Of a DNA stretch of 64,000 bases, positions 35,914-44,765 are shown piece after piece. The first letter of the stretch is position 1. Every line of letters begins with the position of its first letter. A program made the translations under genes and the position numbers. A model generated the notes under the pieces. That model searched no databases and was not told the origin of the DNA. It saw only the letters and a program-made list of their open reading frames with translations. The DNA comes from JAEUIE01 sp046350055 (GTDB taxonomy: Bacteria; Planctomycetota; Planctomycetia; Gemmatales; HRBIN36): NCBI GenBank assembly GCA_046350055.1, contig JAXMBC010000001.1:1-64000 (forward strand), read 5' to 3'.

Positions 35914-37179
35914 ATGCCTAAACCCCGAAAGAAGGAGCTCATTCAGTGCCAGTATTTCCGCTGGAAGCTTGGGAAACGCCATGGTGTTTATCAGGCAGAC
36001 GGACGGACTGGCAACCAAATAAACCTTGGCCGGCATTCACTGGGTACGAAAGTCATCAACGAAGCGAGTGACGCCCTCAAAGCCCTAGACGTCAGGATGG
36101 CATACGAGGCAGGCATCATCACTAAAGAAGCGCTTCAGGAACAAAGAGAGAATACTGACCTGGCCCTTGTTGAAGGCTGGAGATTATATCGAGAACATGT
36201 TTCACGCCCAAGGATGACCGGTGGCGCCAAGCCCGTGTCAACGAAACGCTATCGAGCTGTCTTTGATAAACTGATCCCCTTCCTGACAACAAGGCGAGTC
36301 ACCTCCTGGCACCAGGTAACGTCTCAACACCTGAACGCCTACTGCAGCTGGCTGGAGGACAGTGACTATGCTCAACGCACGCAGTATCTGGAGCTGACCA
36401 CCATCAAGCAATGCATAAGGTGGCTGGTAAAGGAAGGGCATATTCCTGCTGACTGTAAGGTTGATATTACGCTCAGGAAACCCAGAGGAAGCGATACCTA
36501 TTGTTGGACTCCAGAGCAAGTGAACGCGATGGTCTGTCACTGCCTTGGCGACAAGAGTTTGAAGTGGTTAGGTCAGGTCATGATCGCTTTGGCCACCACT
36601 GGGCTACGCATCTCTGAATTGGCGTCTCTACGCTGGTCTGATATTGCCAACGGACAGGTGAACCTTGCCGATGAATCAGCCCGAGCGAGAGGCAGCTCAT
36701 CCGGACCCAGACGCGAAACCAAATCGGGCCGAAGCAGGTCCTTTCCGATTCATCCAGACCTGCAAGCCGTCCTAGGGGAAGTCGTAAGGGGGCGTGACGG
36801 TATGATTTTTCATGGTCCGAAGGGTGGAAGGCTCAAGCCGGATACCTTGCGGAACATCATGATCCGTTGCGTGTTGAGACCCCTCGAAAAGCGATTCCCC
36901 TCATCGCCAGGAACCATCGGGTTTAAGAATGGACGATTGCATTCGTTCCGGCACTACTTTTGTTCCGTCTGTGCGAACAGCGGGGTACCGGAATTGATGG
37001 TGAAGGAATGGCTGGGTCATGCTGATAGCGAAATGGTCCGGCACTACTATCATGTGAATCAACGCGAAGCTCAGCGGCAGATGCGTCAGCTGAGCTTTGT
37101 TGAGAACGTTGGCAGCGTGGTGCTGCCAATGAACGATTGGACGGAGGCGGCCAGCGCGACAGAAAGGACGGCGTCATAA
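35914..37179 (+). CDS. Tyrosine recombinase (integrase), left element
   Basis: 421 residues, AAGGAG before the ATG. An N-terminal arm-binding region and a core-binding SAM-like domain (about 105-190) come before the catalytic domain. Catalytic residues seen: Arg at about 232 in GLRISELASLRW, His343 and Arg346 in HSFRHYF, His in WLGHAD, and Tyr in HYYHV at about 378. It should integrate and excise the UBL-carrying element. It is transcribed towards a second, unrelated integrase. Direct and inverted 12-13 bp repeats start 3 bases after its stop. Confidence 0.93.
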   Translation: MPKPRKKELIQCQYFRWKLGKRHGVYQADGRTGNQINLGRHSLGTKVINEASDALKALDVRMAYEAGIITKEALQEQRENTDLALVEGWRLYREHVSRPRMTGGAKPVSTKRYRAVFDKLIPFLTTRRVTSWHQVTSQHLNAYCSWLEDSDYAQRTQYLELTTIKQCIRWLVKEGHIPADCKVDITLRKPRGSDTYCWTPEQVNAMVCHCLGDKSLKWLGQVMIALATTGLRISELASLRWSDIANGQVNLADESARARGSSSGPRRETKSGRSRSFPIHPDLQAVLGEVVRGRDGMIFHGPKGGRLKPDTLRNIMIRCVLRPLEKRFPSSPGTIGFKNGRLHSFRHYFCSVCANSGVPELMVKEWLGHADSEMVRHYYHVNQREAQRQMRQLSFVENVGSVVLPMNDWTEAASATERTAS

Positions 37180-37182
37180 GCG

Positions 37183-37221
37183 TGATTGGCACAGTGATTG
37201 GCACAGTTACTGTGTCAATCA
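37183..37221. repeat. Direct and inverted 13-bp repeats by the left integrase
   Basis: TGATTGGCACAGT occurs at 37183-37195 and 37195-37207, and ACTGTGTCAATCA at 37209-37221 is its inverse with one mismatch. Such a cluster right after an integrase gene suits an attachment or integrase-binding site. Confidence 0.6.
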
Positions 37222-37434
37222 GTAAACGTGGTTGTAAGAGGTTGCTGGCCAATGAGTTACGACACATCAGATTCTAACAGCGGAGAGGAAGGGACTCTCC
37301 GCTACACCTCATCTGTGGTACCTTCGCAAACGCCAGCCAGTCCACAAACCCTTGAAATTCCAGTGCCTTTTGAGCCCTGGAGTAAATTCTGCTCTCTAGT
37401 TGATTGAAGTCCCCAAACTACCAACCAGCATGCT

Positions 37435-37465
37435 TGTGCACCAAGTGTGCACCACACGTGCACCA
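37435..37465. repeat. Three 11-bp spaced iterons by the right integrase
   Basis: TGTGCACCA at 37435 and 37446 and CGTGCACCA at 37457, in exact 11-base steps (one helical turn). They lie 90 bases beyond the stop of the right integrase. Possible arm-type binding sites for integrase. Confidence 0.55.
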
Positions 37466-37555
37466 GTAAGCACGGCCGAAATCACTGCCAGCTGAGAGGT
37501 CAGGAATTGGTGTGGCAGGCTGTTAGTCATGGTAGTCGGCTCTATGGCTGTTCTA

Positions 37556-38995
37556 TTATACGGTGACACCAAGACTGAGCTCCTGGTATCGCTTGGAGAT
37601 GGCCTGGAAGACTGGTTGCAAAGCCAGGAAGTATGGTTGTATATCCTTGTGTGGCTGCAAGGCCACATAGCTGTTCATGATGTCGTTGGCAGCATGCCCG
37701 GTGAAGTACCGACAGGCAAGATGGTTTACCCCTGACTGATAAAGCCTAGTGCTGTTGAGGCTTCGAAGATCGTAAAGCGTCATCTTGCTTGTAATACCAG
37801 ACTGGCGCATCAGTTTTTTAAACTCCTTGGCTAATGCGTTTAGTGAAACACCACCGAACTGTGATAGCGTCATTCTTAGGTACCGCTTCCGATCCTGGTA
37901 TGTAATAACATCAGCGGAGTTGGCCGACACTATTGCTCTAAATGCGTTCTTGATGGTATCTGGCTGTAAGCCTACACTTGGCAATTGATACAGTTTCCGT
38001 TTACATAGAAGAGGGCTATAGGGCCTGCCATTCACGAGGTGGCTGAAGATGGGGGTCAGCTCGGACGGAAAAGGCAACACGAAACTTTGCTTGCCTTTGG
38101 TGTAGTCATCACCACCAAACCTGGAACCAAATCGAAGTTCTCTCGCCGAGAAGTCAACCTCTTCCACAAGCAGGCCAGCTGCTTCTTCTGGTCGCAGAGG
38201 ATACACGAAGCTCAGGGCGAGGTGTGTCAGCTGCCAGGCATCACAGTGCTGAATCAACATTAGCAATTGCTCATCGTTCAGGGCAAGCTTGCGAAGAGGA
38301 TCCTTAGTCGGCTTGGCCCCAATCAACTCCCTGATCAACGGATTCACCCAGTGTGCAGGCAGTCGACGGACATCGGGACGAAGCGCCCACCGCAGCATCG
38401 TCCCCAATGATGACATCACGTTGTAGATCTGACGTTGTGACATGGGTTTGGCGATGCTGTGTGCGTGGCCGTTAGGTGTGGTGGTGGTGTGCTGAAGCTG
38501 GCCTTTTAGGTGCACGATGAACTCACGATCAATGGCGTTGACGGTGGGCCATCGTTTGCTATTCCCAGGCTGGCAAGCAAATCGTTCAACATGTCCAAGC
38601 CTGGAATGATAGTTCTGAGCTGTCTGATGGCCTTTAGTTCTTCTTACATCGGTGATGTATTGGTCGAGTAGCTCCGAAAATGATACTGGCTTCATGAATC
38701 GATGTTGGACGAACTGCTTCCGCTGCAACAGGGGTGGTTGGAAGATATCTTTCTCCAGCTCGGACATCAGCTCACGCAATCTTGAAGCAGCCTCCGACAT
38801 TGTGCCACCTAGAGTTACACAGAATTGCCTGCGGAGGTATCGCCCACGAGCCATATATTTGCCATTTCGCACAACAATACTGACTTTGCAACCGTTTCGT
38901 GTCGGGTGCAGATGACTGCCCAGTAGCTCAGCTGGCTGCCACTTGCGTGTATCAGATTGTTTCGTTGCCGCCGTCATGAACAATGTCAGCACCAT
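37556..38995 (-). CDS. Tyrosine recombinase (integrase), right element
   Basis: Up to 479 residues; ATG at 38977 is an alternative start and neither has a clear ribosome site. The catalytic domain is in the C-terminal half: Arg in YPLRPEEAAGLL, a Lys-containing hairpin, LYDLRSLNST in the place of the usual HxLRHT box (the first His is Asp or Tyr), TGHAAND, and a probable nucleophile Tyr in NSYVALQP. The atypical box occurs in several planctomycete integrases, so it may still be active. It shares almost no sequence with the left integrase although both close the same kind of cassette. Confidence 0.85.
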   Translation of the reverse strand: MVLTLFMTAATKQSDTRKWQPAELLGSHLHPTRNGCKVSIVVRNGKYMARGRYLRRQFCVTLGGTMSEAASRLRELMSELEKDIFQPPLLQRKQFVQHRFMKPVSFSELLDQYITDVRRTKGHQTAQNYHSRLGHVERFACQPGNSKRWPTVNAIDREFIVHLKGQLQHTTTTPNGHAHSIAKPMSQRQIYNVMSSLGTMLRWALRPDVRRLPAHWVNPLIRELIGAKPTKDPLRKLALNDEQLLMLIQHCDAWQLTHLALSFVYPLRPEEAAGLLVEEVDFSARELRFGSRFGGDDYTKGKQSFVLPFPSELTPIFSHLVNGRPYSPLLCKRKLYQLPSVGLQPDTIKNAFRAIVSANSADVITYQDRKRYLRMTLSQFGGVSLNALAKEFKKLMRQSGITSKMTLYDLRSLNSTRLYQSGVNHLACRYFTGHAANDIMNSYVALQPHKDIQPYFLALQPVFQAISKRYQELSLGVTV

Positions 38996-39202
38996 TCTGA
39001 GCAGGCGGCTTCCACAGTAGAAGCGAACCGATCAGCGTGCTGACATTCTTCATGAGTTAGCGAATACAAACGAGGACAATGCTTGGTTAGAGCTTTGCCC
39101 CTTTTCACAATGCTCTCATTTACGATACTTTCTGTTCTTCTCTTCCTTCCAAGCAGGGAACATGGAAGCACTTTTCAAGTACTACCTAGTGTTAGTCCTT
39201 GT

Positions 39203-40312
39203 TTAAATGTCGATTGTTGTTTGCAAACCTCTCTTGCATATTCGCTGATAGTTTTGCCTTAGCTTTTGAACAGTTTCCAGCTCCCAAACCGCGATGAGTG
39301 GGTTTTCAGTGCTCTCACAAGCCATTGCAAAAACTTCATCGAGCCAGCGTTTGCGTCGATAAACACGCTTTCCCAAGACGGCACCCAGTACCTTCTCTTG
39401 GAAGAAGCTGATAATGAATCCTTTGCCATAGGGTCGGTGTATTTCTTTGTCCAGAATCTGTTTCCATTCTTCTAGGTGCTCTCCTGTGTTGCTTGTCAAG
39501 AAAGGCCGAACGTCCAGTGTGGAGGATACTTTCAAATGCGGGGGCACATGAAGATGCGGTTCAGCATCCAATTCCATCATGTGGCTGCGAATAATGGGCC
39601 CTCCCAAGTTTAGTTCTAATAAGTTAGGCAGATCCCAAGTTGCCCAACCAGTGAGATTCCAGCGGTGAGCAAACTGACGCATACGCTCAGCTAGAGGGTA
39701 CGCTAGATCATCCTTGATTGCATGCTCATGCCATTGCCGTAAATAATTCCTACCGTGTAGCAATTGCCAGGGTGATCCGGCTGCTTCCCATTGAGTCCTT
39801 AGCTCATCTCTTTCTTGGAGATAGACCGGTGAAGCATGGAGCCAACCCAGGTAACTCAATTGCGGTTCCAGAAACATTTCAGGCGTTGCGTTTATTACAT
39901 TCATGGCTCGCTCAACGGCAGTGTCATCGAATGCAGTTTGAATACCTAAATAGCTAACTTGTTTCTTGGCCCACTCAGCCAGTTGGCTCGACGGCTTAAA
40001 TTGGAACGTGGGTCGATAGTTGAACAGGCGGAATATCATGTCACAGGAAACGCCTATACTTCCTCGATGGCCAATCACTTGTGCTTCATCGCAGAACTCC
40101 GTGTAGGCGTATTCCGATTGGAGCTCCTTTTCGTTCAATACTGCCTTGCCAGTCTTTCGCAACTTTTGAATCGAGCGCAACATGGTCTTTGGCACGGCAT
40201 ACATCGACAATTCACGAGGAAACTGACGGATTACGCTCTGTTTCTCCAAATGAGACCTGCCAATCAATCGCTGGAGAAATGACTGTCGCAACTGTTCAGG
40301 GTGCTTTCTCAT
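39203..40312 (-). CDS. Uncharacterised protein, paralogue of the 34243-35445 product
   Basis: 369 residues, GGAGA before the ATG at 40312. Alignable with the left paralogue throughout (see motifs there), with low identity by eye. Charged, soluble, no membrane or secretion signals, no family recognised. Same relative place: between the small membrane protein and the integrase. The spacer to the membrane protein gene is longer here (about 530 bases), so it probably has its own promoter. Confidence 0.7.
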   Translation of the reverse strand: MRKHPEQLRQSFLQRLIGRSHLEKQSVIRQFPRELSMYAVPKTMLRSIQKLRKTGKAVLNEKELQSEYAYTEFCDEAQVIGHRGSIGVSCDMIFRLFNYRPTFQFKPSSQLAEWAKKQVSYLGIQTAFDDTAVERAMNVINATPEMFLEPQLSYLGWLHASPVYLQERDELRTQWEAAGSPWQLLHGRNYLRQWHEHAIKDDLAYPLAERMRQFAHRWNLTGWATWDLPNLLELNLGGPIIRSHMMELDAEPHLHVPPHLKVSSTLDVRPFLTSNTGEHLEEWKQILDKEIHRPYGKGFIISFFQEKVLGAVLGKRVYRRKRWLDEVFAMACESTENPLIAVWELETVQKLRQNYQRICKRGLQTTIDI

Positions 40313-40784
40313 GAAGATTCTCCAAAAGAGCTAGCTAATAACATAGCGCATTGGGGAAACTTTTCTCAAGAGCAAGTTGCTGGTCTCCATCATTTTCCAA
40401 CGGTGAGCTGGGGCCTATGGCTGTTGAGTGATCCGTTCAAGGCCACACCAGGCGTAACAGTGTGAATAACGGATCTTTCTTGTACCGGTGAGTAGCACCA
40501 GAATCACGAGAAAACCATTCATATGAGCGCCACTGATCAAGCCAGCCTCAATGAACATATTGGAGAGACAGGTTTGAACTGATCGTTGCGTGCACCTATC
40601 CAGCCTCCTTGTGTCTTGCTTTTTGTGTACCTTGTGGTGTAAGAGTTTCAGCCAATTGGCATCACAGTGCTCGAATATAAGAACGTTGTTCTGGGCTGGT
40701 TTCTTACTGACCTAATGGAAAGGTGAAGCCCAGATGAGGCGAGTTCCGGGTTTACGATTGCCTTGGGTTTGCATAGAGTTCTCC
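40313..40784. other. 472-base spacer, no gene seen
   Basis: Lies between the 369-residue protein gene and the right cassette terminator. I see no convincing frame, RNA gene or repeat; it should contain the promoter of the minus-strand gene starting at 40312. The left copy has only 74 bases at this place. Confidence 0.5.
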
Positions 40785-40821
40785 AAAAAAAACTTCCGGT
40801 GCGACCCGACGGTCGCACCGG
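40785..40821 (-). terminator. Rho-independent terminator after the right cassette
   Basis: On the minus strand CCGGTGCGAC, loop CGTCGG, GTCGCACCGG, AAG and eight T. A strong canonical terminator 22 bases after the small membrane protein stop. Confidence 0.92.
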
Positions 40822-40843
40822 GAATGCTTAAGAAACAGTTGCT

Positions 40844-40996
40844 CTACCTTATTTTCGAGGTCGATACTAGCGTGCCAACGATCAGCACCAATGCCACGAT
40901 AAACACCACCCAGGATTGAGCCATGGCTCCCAAGACGGCAGCCAGTATGACACTGCCCGTGATATAAATCTCATTGAGATCGTTGCGTGCTCCCAT
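40844..40996 (-). CDS. 50-residue membrane protein (right copy)
   Basis: ATG at 40996 (MGARNDLNEIY) with AAAGGAG upstream; a longer start would give 64 residues but the left homologue begins here. Two hydrophobic stretches and a basic C terminus (STSKIR). Conservative changes from the left copy (Ile/Val, Ser/Thr swaps) suggest selection to keep a functional protein. Confidence 0.75.
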   Translation of the reverse strand: MGARNDLNEIYITGSVILAAVLGAMAQSWVVFIVALVLIVGTLVSTSKIR

Positions 40997-41065
40997 AAGG
41001 GAAACTCCTTTCAGTTGAGGTTGGAGGTCGCCTTGCATGTGTTGTCAAGACAAGGGTGGAACCTA

Positions 41066-41779
41066 CTAGTGCATTGCCAGATGCCGTGAAGAGAACACGT
41101 CGCGACTGCTAGACTTCACTGGTTCATGACGAAGACAGAGTTGACACTGCTCGCAGGTGACTGGCATCGATCGAGCCACGCCGTCCTGCTCGGGACAGAC
41201 TTTGGCTGCAATAGTGGGTAGCGACAATCGCCTCAGCCCATGTCGTCGAAAGACGAGATCTACGTTGGTTCCTATCTCCTCGTCTTCATCCACTTGGAGC
41301 CAGGCCAGCCTGACGGTGGCTGGCATCTGTGTTGGAAGCCCAGTCTCCTGGTCACAGGAGTACCAGGCTCGACAGTTTGGTAAACAAGCCACCTGTTCCA
41401 GTACCGTTCGAATCGCTGGTACGCGCCAGGAACGGGTATAGAAGTAGAACCGGGTCTTGGGTGAACGTTCGATGATACGGAGCCACTTGCGAGCATACTC
41501 TTCTGAGTAAAAATCACCTCCTACATGGATGCGAACCGTCCGAATCCGCATGGCTCGAACAAAATGGTAAACGCGACGAGGGAAGTCCTTGCGTTGACTC
41601 AAGAGCAAATTGCGACGATAGGCCTTGTGCGCGTTAGGGCGTATCTTCTCCAGTCGTCGAGCATAACAATGGCGGGAGCAACTGGTAGTGCGTCCTGGAC
41701 AGACGGCATCAGTCCCAGAGGGGAGAGTAAATCCCCAGATATGTTTCCGGCCCAGCTTACGATTACCTCGTGTTAACAC
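41066..41779 (-). CDS. GP88-like protein with metal-binding Cys motifs (right copy)
   Basis: 237 residues, GTG start and GGAGG site as in the left copy. All Cys of CPGRTTSCSRHC and TCEQCQLC are kept. Only a few residue changes occur until CLRHEP, after which the tail (VKSSSRDVFSSRHLAMH) has nothing in common with the left tail: the inverted repeat ends here. One of the two tails is therefore probably not ancestral, and the tail is unlikely to matter for function. Confidence 0.6.
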   Translation of the reverse strand: MLTRGNRKLGRKHIWGFTLPSGTDAVCPGRTTSCSRHCYARRLEKIRPNAHKAYRRNLLLSQRKDFPRRVYHFVRAMRIRTVRIHVGGDFYSEEYARKWLRIIERSPKTRFYFYTRSWRVPAIRTVLEQVACLPNCRAWYSCDQETGLPTQMPATVRLAWLQVDEDEEIGTNVDLVFRRHGLRRLSLPTIAAKVCPEQDGVARSMPVTCEQCQLCLRHEPVKSSSRDVFSSRHLAMH

Positions 41780-41792
41780 CTGAATCCTCCAG

Positions 41793-41824
41793 GCAAAAAG
41801 AAAGGCCCCTTCCAGGAAGGGGCC
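41793..41824 (-). terminator. Rho-independent terminator after the E1-like gene (right)
   Basis: Mirror copy of the left element: GGCCCCTTCC-A/T-GGAAGGGGCC followed on the minus strand by TTTCTTTTTG. Confidence 0.85.
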
Positions 41825-41852
41825 GAATAGTGAACAGATTGGTTGGAGACGC

Positions 41853-42527
41853 CTACTCGCTGGTGATTAATTCACCGCTGAGCAGATTGAGGGTTTGATC
41901 GGGGATCAACGGCACTTGTCGGAGCCAGCGAACCAGCTGAGCTACCATGAGGCCTGCCGCGATCGAAGCAGTGTAGATAGTGGATCGAGAAGTACACGTA
42001 CCGTTCTGGGCTTCAGCTTCAGAGAAGAGTGAGTCCTGGTAGCGTTTAGGATCTGTCCGCTCATCCTGTGCCAGGACTCTCATCACCTCTGCCTGCATGC
42101 GCCCATCGATGTAAAGGGCGACATGGTCTTGCATGGATTCCCAGATGATTTTCCGTGTGCTGATGCTGTCCACACAGACCATCACCACGGGAATCCTGCC
42201 AGGATCTGCCGTCCAGGCTGAATGTCGTCGAAAACGATCTGAAATCGCCGTTAACTCCAGCGACGGATGTATCTTCTGACAGAGGCCAGCCGAGGCTTGA
42301 ACCTTGGCTTGTCCCAAATCATCAGGCCAGTAGCCCTGAACAGCCAGGTTCTCCACGGCTACCTGGTCGTGATCCATCAGGGACATTCTTGATACACCAA
42401 GGCTTGCCAGTTGAAGTGCCACTTGGCGGCCAATAGCTCCAACACCAATGACCAGGACATGCAGCTGAGCAAGCTTTTCAGAGGGAACAAGCCCGCGTTG
42501 CCGGATATTGCGTTCAGGAAAAGACAT
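41853..42527 (-). CDS. E1-like (ThiF/MoeB family) UBL-activating enzyme (right copy)
   Basis: 224 residues. About six substitutions from the left copy (for example Pro103Ser, Thr117Val, Phe139Tyr, Asn165Asp); GVGAIG, MDHDQ, Lys75, Asp120 and Cys178 are unchanged. It overlaps the JAB gene by 14 bases. Both E1 copies look functional, so the two cassettes can be active together. Confidence 0.9.
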   Translation of the reverse strand: MSFPERNIRQRGLVPSEKLAQLHVLVIGVGAIGRQVALQLASLGVSRMSLMDHDQVAVENLAVQGYWPDDLGQAKVQASAGLCQKIHPSLELTAISDRFRRHSAWTADPGRIPVVMVCVDSISTRKIIWESMQDHVALYIDGRMQAEVMRVLAQDERTDPKRYQDSLFSEAEAQNGTCTSRSTIYTASIAAGLMVAQLVRWLRQVPLIPDQTLNLLSGELITSE

Positions 42528-43182
42528 CGTGAGAGTCTCCAGGGGTGGAAAGGGAATGCCAATTGTCGAGCTCGGCCAGAAGTTGAGAGTTCCAGTACAT
42601 TCCTGTGTGATGGGGAAAGGTGTGTGGCATGCTAGGTCGGATGTTCAGCAAGTACTCTTCCTGCCAGGCGTCGTGAAGGTACTGCAGAGAATGAGCATTG
42701 AGTTCTTCCGGCCATGACGCCCAATCTACCTGCCAGCGGAGTCGGCAACTGGCACCAGGCCCAACGTTGAGACGCATACGTGCGTAACTGCGGCCCTCGC
42801 GGCTCAAAATGGCCATCACCGCCCAGTCCGTAGTTCCAAAGACTCGTTGAAACGTCTCTTCATCAGTACCACTGGGCTCAGCAGAGTCACCAGGGTGGGT
42901 ATGCAGCCAAAGTCTGAAGAATTGTGCAGGCTGCATTCCCCGGTCCACACACTGGTCGAAGTAATCAGCTACTGCGTTATCGTGGAACTCGACCGTCCCG
43001 GGCGAGGTGGTTTGGGGAAGGGTATGCAACTCCTCGATATAGAGAGGTCGCTGGAGGGATGAAACAGCAAAGGCCCCAACTTCCGTGGGGCCCGCATGAC
43101 AGAGATACTGGAACTTTAAGTAGGCCAGTGGCGCAAAGACCAGGCAGCGCCGACTAGGTCGCTGCCGTGGAAAGACTTTCAT
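42514..43182 (-). CDS. JAB/JAMM metallo-isopeptidase (right copy)
   Basis: 222 residues from ATG 43182, ribosome site GAGGAG inside the E2-like gene. The JAMM residues (Glu34, His94, His96, Ser104, Asp107) are all present. Few changes from the left copy. Longer upstream starts are open but lie within the Cys-rich coding region in another frame. Confidence 0.9.
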   Translation of the reverse strand: MKVFPRQRPSRRCLVFAPLAYLKFQYLCHAGPTEVGAFAVSSLQRPLYIEELHTLPQTTSPGTVEFHDNAVADYFDQCVDRGMQPAQFFRLWLHTHPGDSAEPSGTDEETFQRVFGTTDWAVMAILSREGRSYARMRLNVGPGASCRLRWQVDWASWPEELNAHSLQYLHDAWQEEYLLNIRPSMPHTFPHHTGMYWNSQLLAELDNWHSLSTPGDSHDVFS

Positions 43183-44197
43183 CAGGAGACTCCTCAAGAG
43201 CAATGGTGTCATCAACACAGTCGTGACAAAGCCTGGTCTCAGCATCGAGTTCACCAGGTCCATAGAGTTGTTGGCAGCCCGGGCAGGTCTCCCGGCAGGA
43301 ACGGCAGACATAGTGATTCGAGCAGGTCAGCTCCAGGCAGCCGGAGCAACAGCGGTCTTCACATACGGAGCAGCTATCCAGGCAGCTCAGGCATCGAGAT
43401 TCATCACAGCTGGAGCAGCTGTGGATGCACTCGTGGCAATAATCATGATGACAGCCATGGCAGTAGCCGCGGTCGTCGTCATGGGAGTATTGACCACAGT
43501 CGTAACAAGGAGAGCCGTGCCATTCTTCCAGGCGGACATAGGCACTCGCGGGGTTGTAGTTGGTAAGTACCGCCCGAATGATCAGGAAAGCTTCTGCGAG
43601 TCGCCCCTCTGCAAACGCCTTCTGTAAGGAAAGATGAGCATCTCCTGAACAGAGTTCCTTTTCGCGTACATGGGGATGAGTAACTTCCTCATTCTGCTCC
43701 GGCGAGTTCGGTTCTTCGGCAATAACCTGGAGACAAGCCAGGTTGGGATCCTCCGCCCACTGTTTCCAGTGGAAATGTAAAGCGTAGGCCCCCAGTTCTA
43801 CCTGCTTCAAGGTGATCGACTCTGTGACGACGATCAGCACGCAATCGTCCCAGTTGACTTTGACCTCGGGGAACTCTTCGTGCAATTGCACCAAGTCCTG
43901 GTAGAAGTCGCGGAAACGGTAGGATCTGTGGAGGGGAAAATGAACCCCTTCAAGATCTTGCAACGTGATACGCAAGGAGCATGCTTGCGAAATTACCTTC
44001 TGCTGGAGTTCGGGTTCAATCTGGGTGAGATGATGGCTTCGAGCCAGTTGCAGCGTATGCTCAGCATGGCGTAGCCGTTTGAGTTGGCTGCTGATCACCG
44101 AGGTGATCGGTACAACAGATTCGCACTGGTCTTCATAGCTCTGCAACCAATAGTGCTGGAGCTTCTGAGCCAGGCGGATCATTTCACGGGTGCTCAT
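43154..44197 (-). CDS. E2-like conjugating protein fused to Cys-rich RING/treble-clef-like domain (right copy)
   Basis: 347 residues from ATG 44197. HPHV, Cys183 and all the CxxC pairs of the tail are kept. The differences from the left copy are scattered and mostly conservative or in loops (for example Glu/Asp changes between the CxxC pairs). The distance to the UBL start is identical in both copies (305 bases). Confidence 0.72.
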   Translation of the reverse strand: MSTREMIRLAQKLQHYWLQSYEDQCESVVPITSVISSQLKRLRHAEHTLQLARSHHLTQIEPELQQKVISQACSLRITLQDLEGVHFPLHRSYRFRDFYQDLVQLHEEFPEVKVNWDDCVLIVVTESITLKQVELGAYALHFHWKQWAEDPNLACLQVIAEEPNSPEQNEEVTHPHVREKELCSGDAHLSLQKAFAEGRLAEAFLIIRAVLTNYNPASAYVRLEEWHGSPCYDCGQYSHDDDRGYCHGCHHDYCHECIHSCSSCDESRCLSCLDSCSVCEDRCCSGCLELTCSNHYVCRSCRETCPGCQQLYGPGELDAETRLCHDCVDDTIALEESPDESLSTAAT

Positions 44198-44223
44198 GGA
44201 AGTGGCTCCTGGTCTGACGAAAC

Positions 44224-44251
44224 GAAAAAGCCCACGGAAGGTCCGTGGGCT
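44224..44251 (-). terminator. Terminator/attenuator between UBL and E2 genes (right)
   Basis: On the minus strand AGCCCACGGA, loop CCT, TCCGTGGGCT, then TTTTCGTT. The stem is 10 bp against 7 bp in the left copy, so the ratio of UBL to enzymes may differ between the two cassettes. Confidence 0.78.
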
Positions 44252-44271
44252 CAAGAAACTAGTGGTCATGG

Positions 44272-44502
44272 TCAGGCAGCGAGCGACGCGCCTTGGATTT
44301 TCGTGGGGGAAATGGAAATGCGATCGTGCTCCTGCAGCACCTGGTCAGCACTGACAGGCATGCGATTCACACGAATCAGATAGTCTTGGGGCCTGCGTTC
44401 GGGTAGGCGTTCCTGGAAGAACTGCTGGACCGTCTGGGCCTCGGGAATCTCGATGGTATCGGCGAATCCGGCACCATCATTGTTGATGTAGAACACCTTC
44501 AT
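44272..44502 (-). CDS. Ubiquitin-like beta-grasp protein (right copy)
   Basis: 76 residues from ATG 44502 with AGGAG upstream. Identical to the left copy except Glu21 for Val21. Ends in GASLAA. Separated from the XRE controller gene by 263 bases of leader that contain the 19-bp near-palindrome. Confidence 0.82.
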   Translation of the reverse strand: MKVFYINNDGAGFADTIEIPEAQTVQQFFQERLPERRPQDYLIRVNRMPVSADQVLQEHDRISISPTKIQGASLAA

Positions 44503-44701
44503 AACAATCTCCTGATAGGGATGGAAAATAAGAACCACAGATGCAGTGCGCAGCCTGTCTGGTGGCCCACGTGAATTGGGCATGACTTCTCCAATAAAAA
44601 GGGAACAAAAGCTGCAAACCGGAACCTGCTACTCGACTCCGCCAAAGGATGGCCGGAGGAAGGGAAGCGCTTTTCTCGCAGGTTTCAGCCTGGGAATGAG
44701 A

Positions 44702-44720
44702 GAGGAAATAGCTATTCCTC
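44702..44720. promoter_or_regulatory. Near-palindrome in the right UBL leader
   Basis: GAGGA-AATAGCTATT-CCTC, the counterpart of 30277-30295. Position about 200 bases before the UBL start. Candidate operator or mRNA hairpin. Confidence 0.4.
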
Positions 44721-44765
44721 TTCACTGTATTGTGACGCAATCAAGGTCTGAATTAAGGAGAAGTT

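Larger units (their letters stand above)
37180..37555. other. Junction between two convergent integrases
   Basis: 376 bases with no supported gene; short open frames here have no ribosome site. It holds two groups of short repeats (37183-37221 and 37435-37465), each close to the 3' end of one integrase. It may contain the recombination junction between two elements. Confidence 0.5.
41120..44763 (-). repeat. Right arm of the 3.64-kb inverted repeat carrying the UBL cassette
   Basis: Reverse complement of 30234-33874. Outer edge GGAGAAG at 44757-44763, three bases before the controller gene stop codon. Inner edge in the last codons of the GP88-like gene. Confidence 0.93.

Noticed and set aside
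37435..37465. Short iterons as a possible CRISPR array
   Set aside because: 11-base steps leave only 2-base spacers; no CRISPR, and no cas gene is present.
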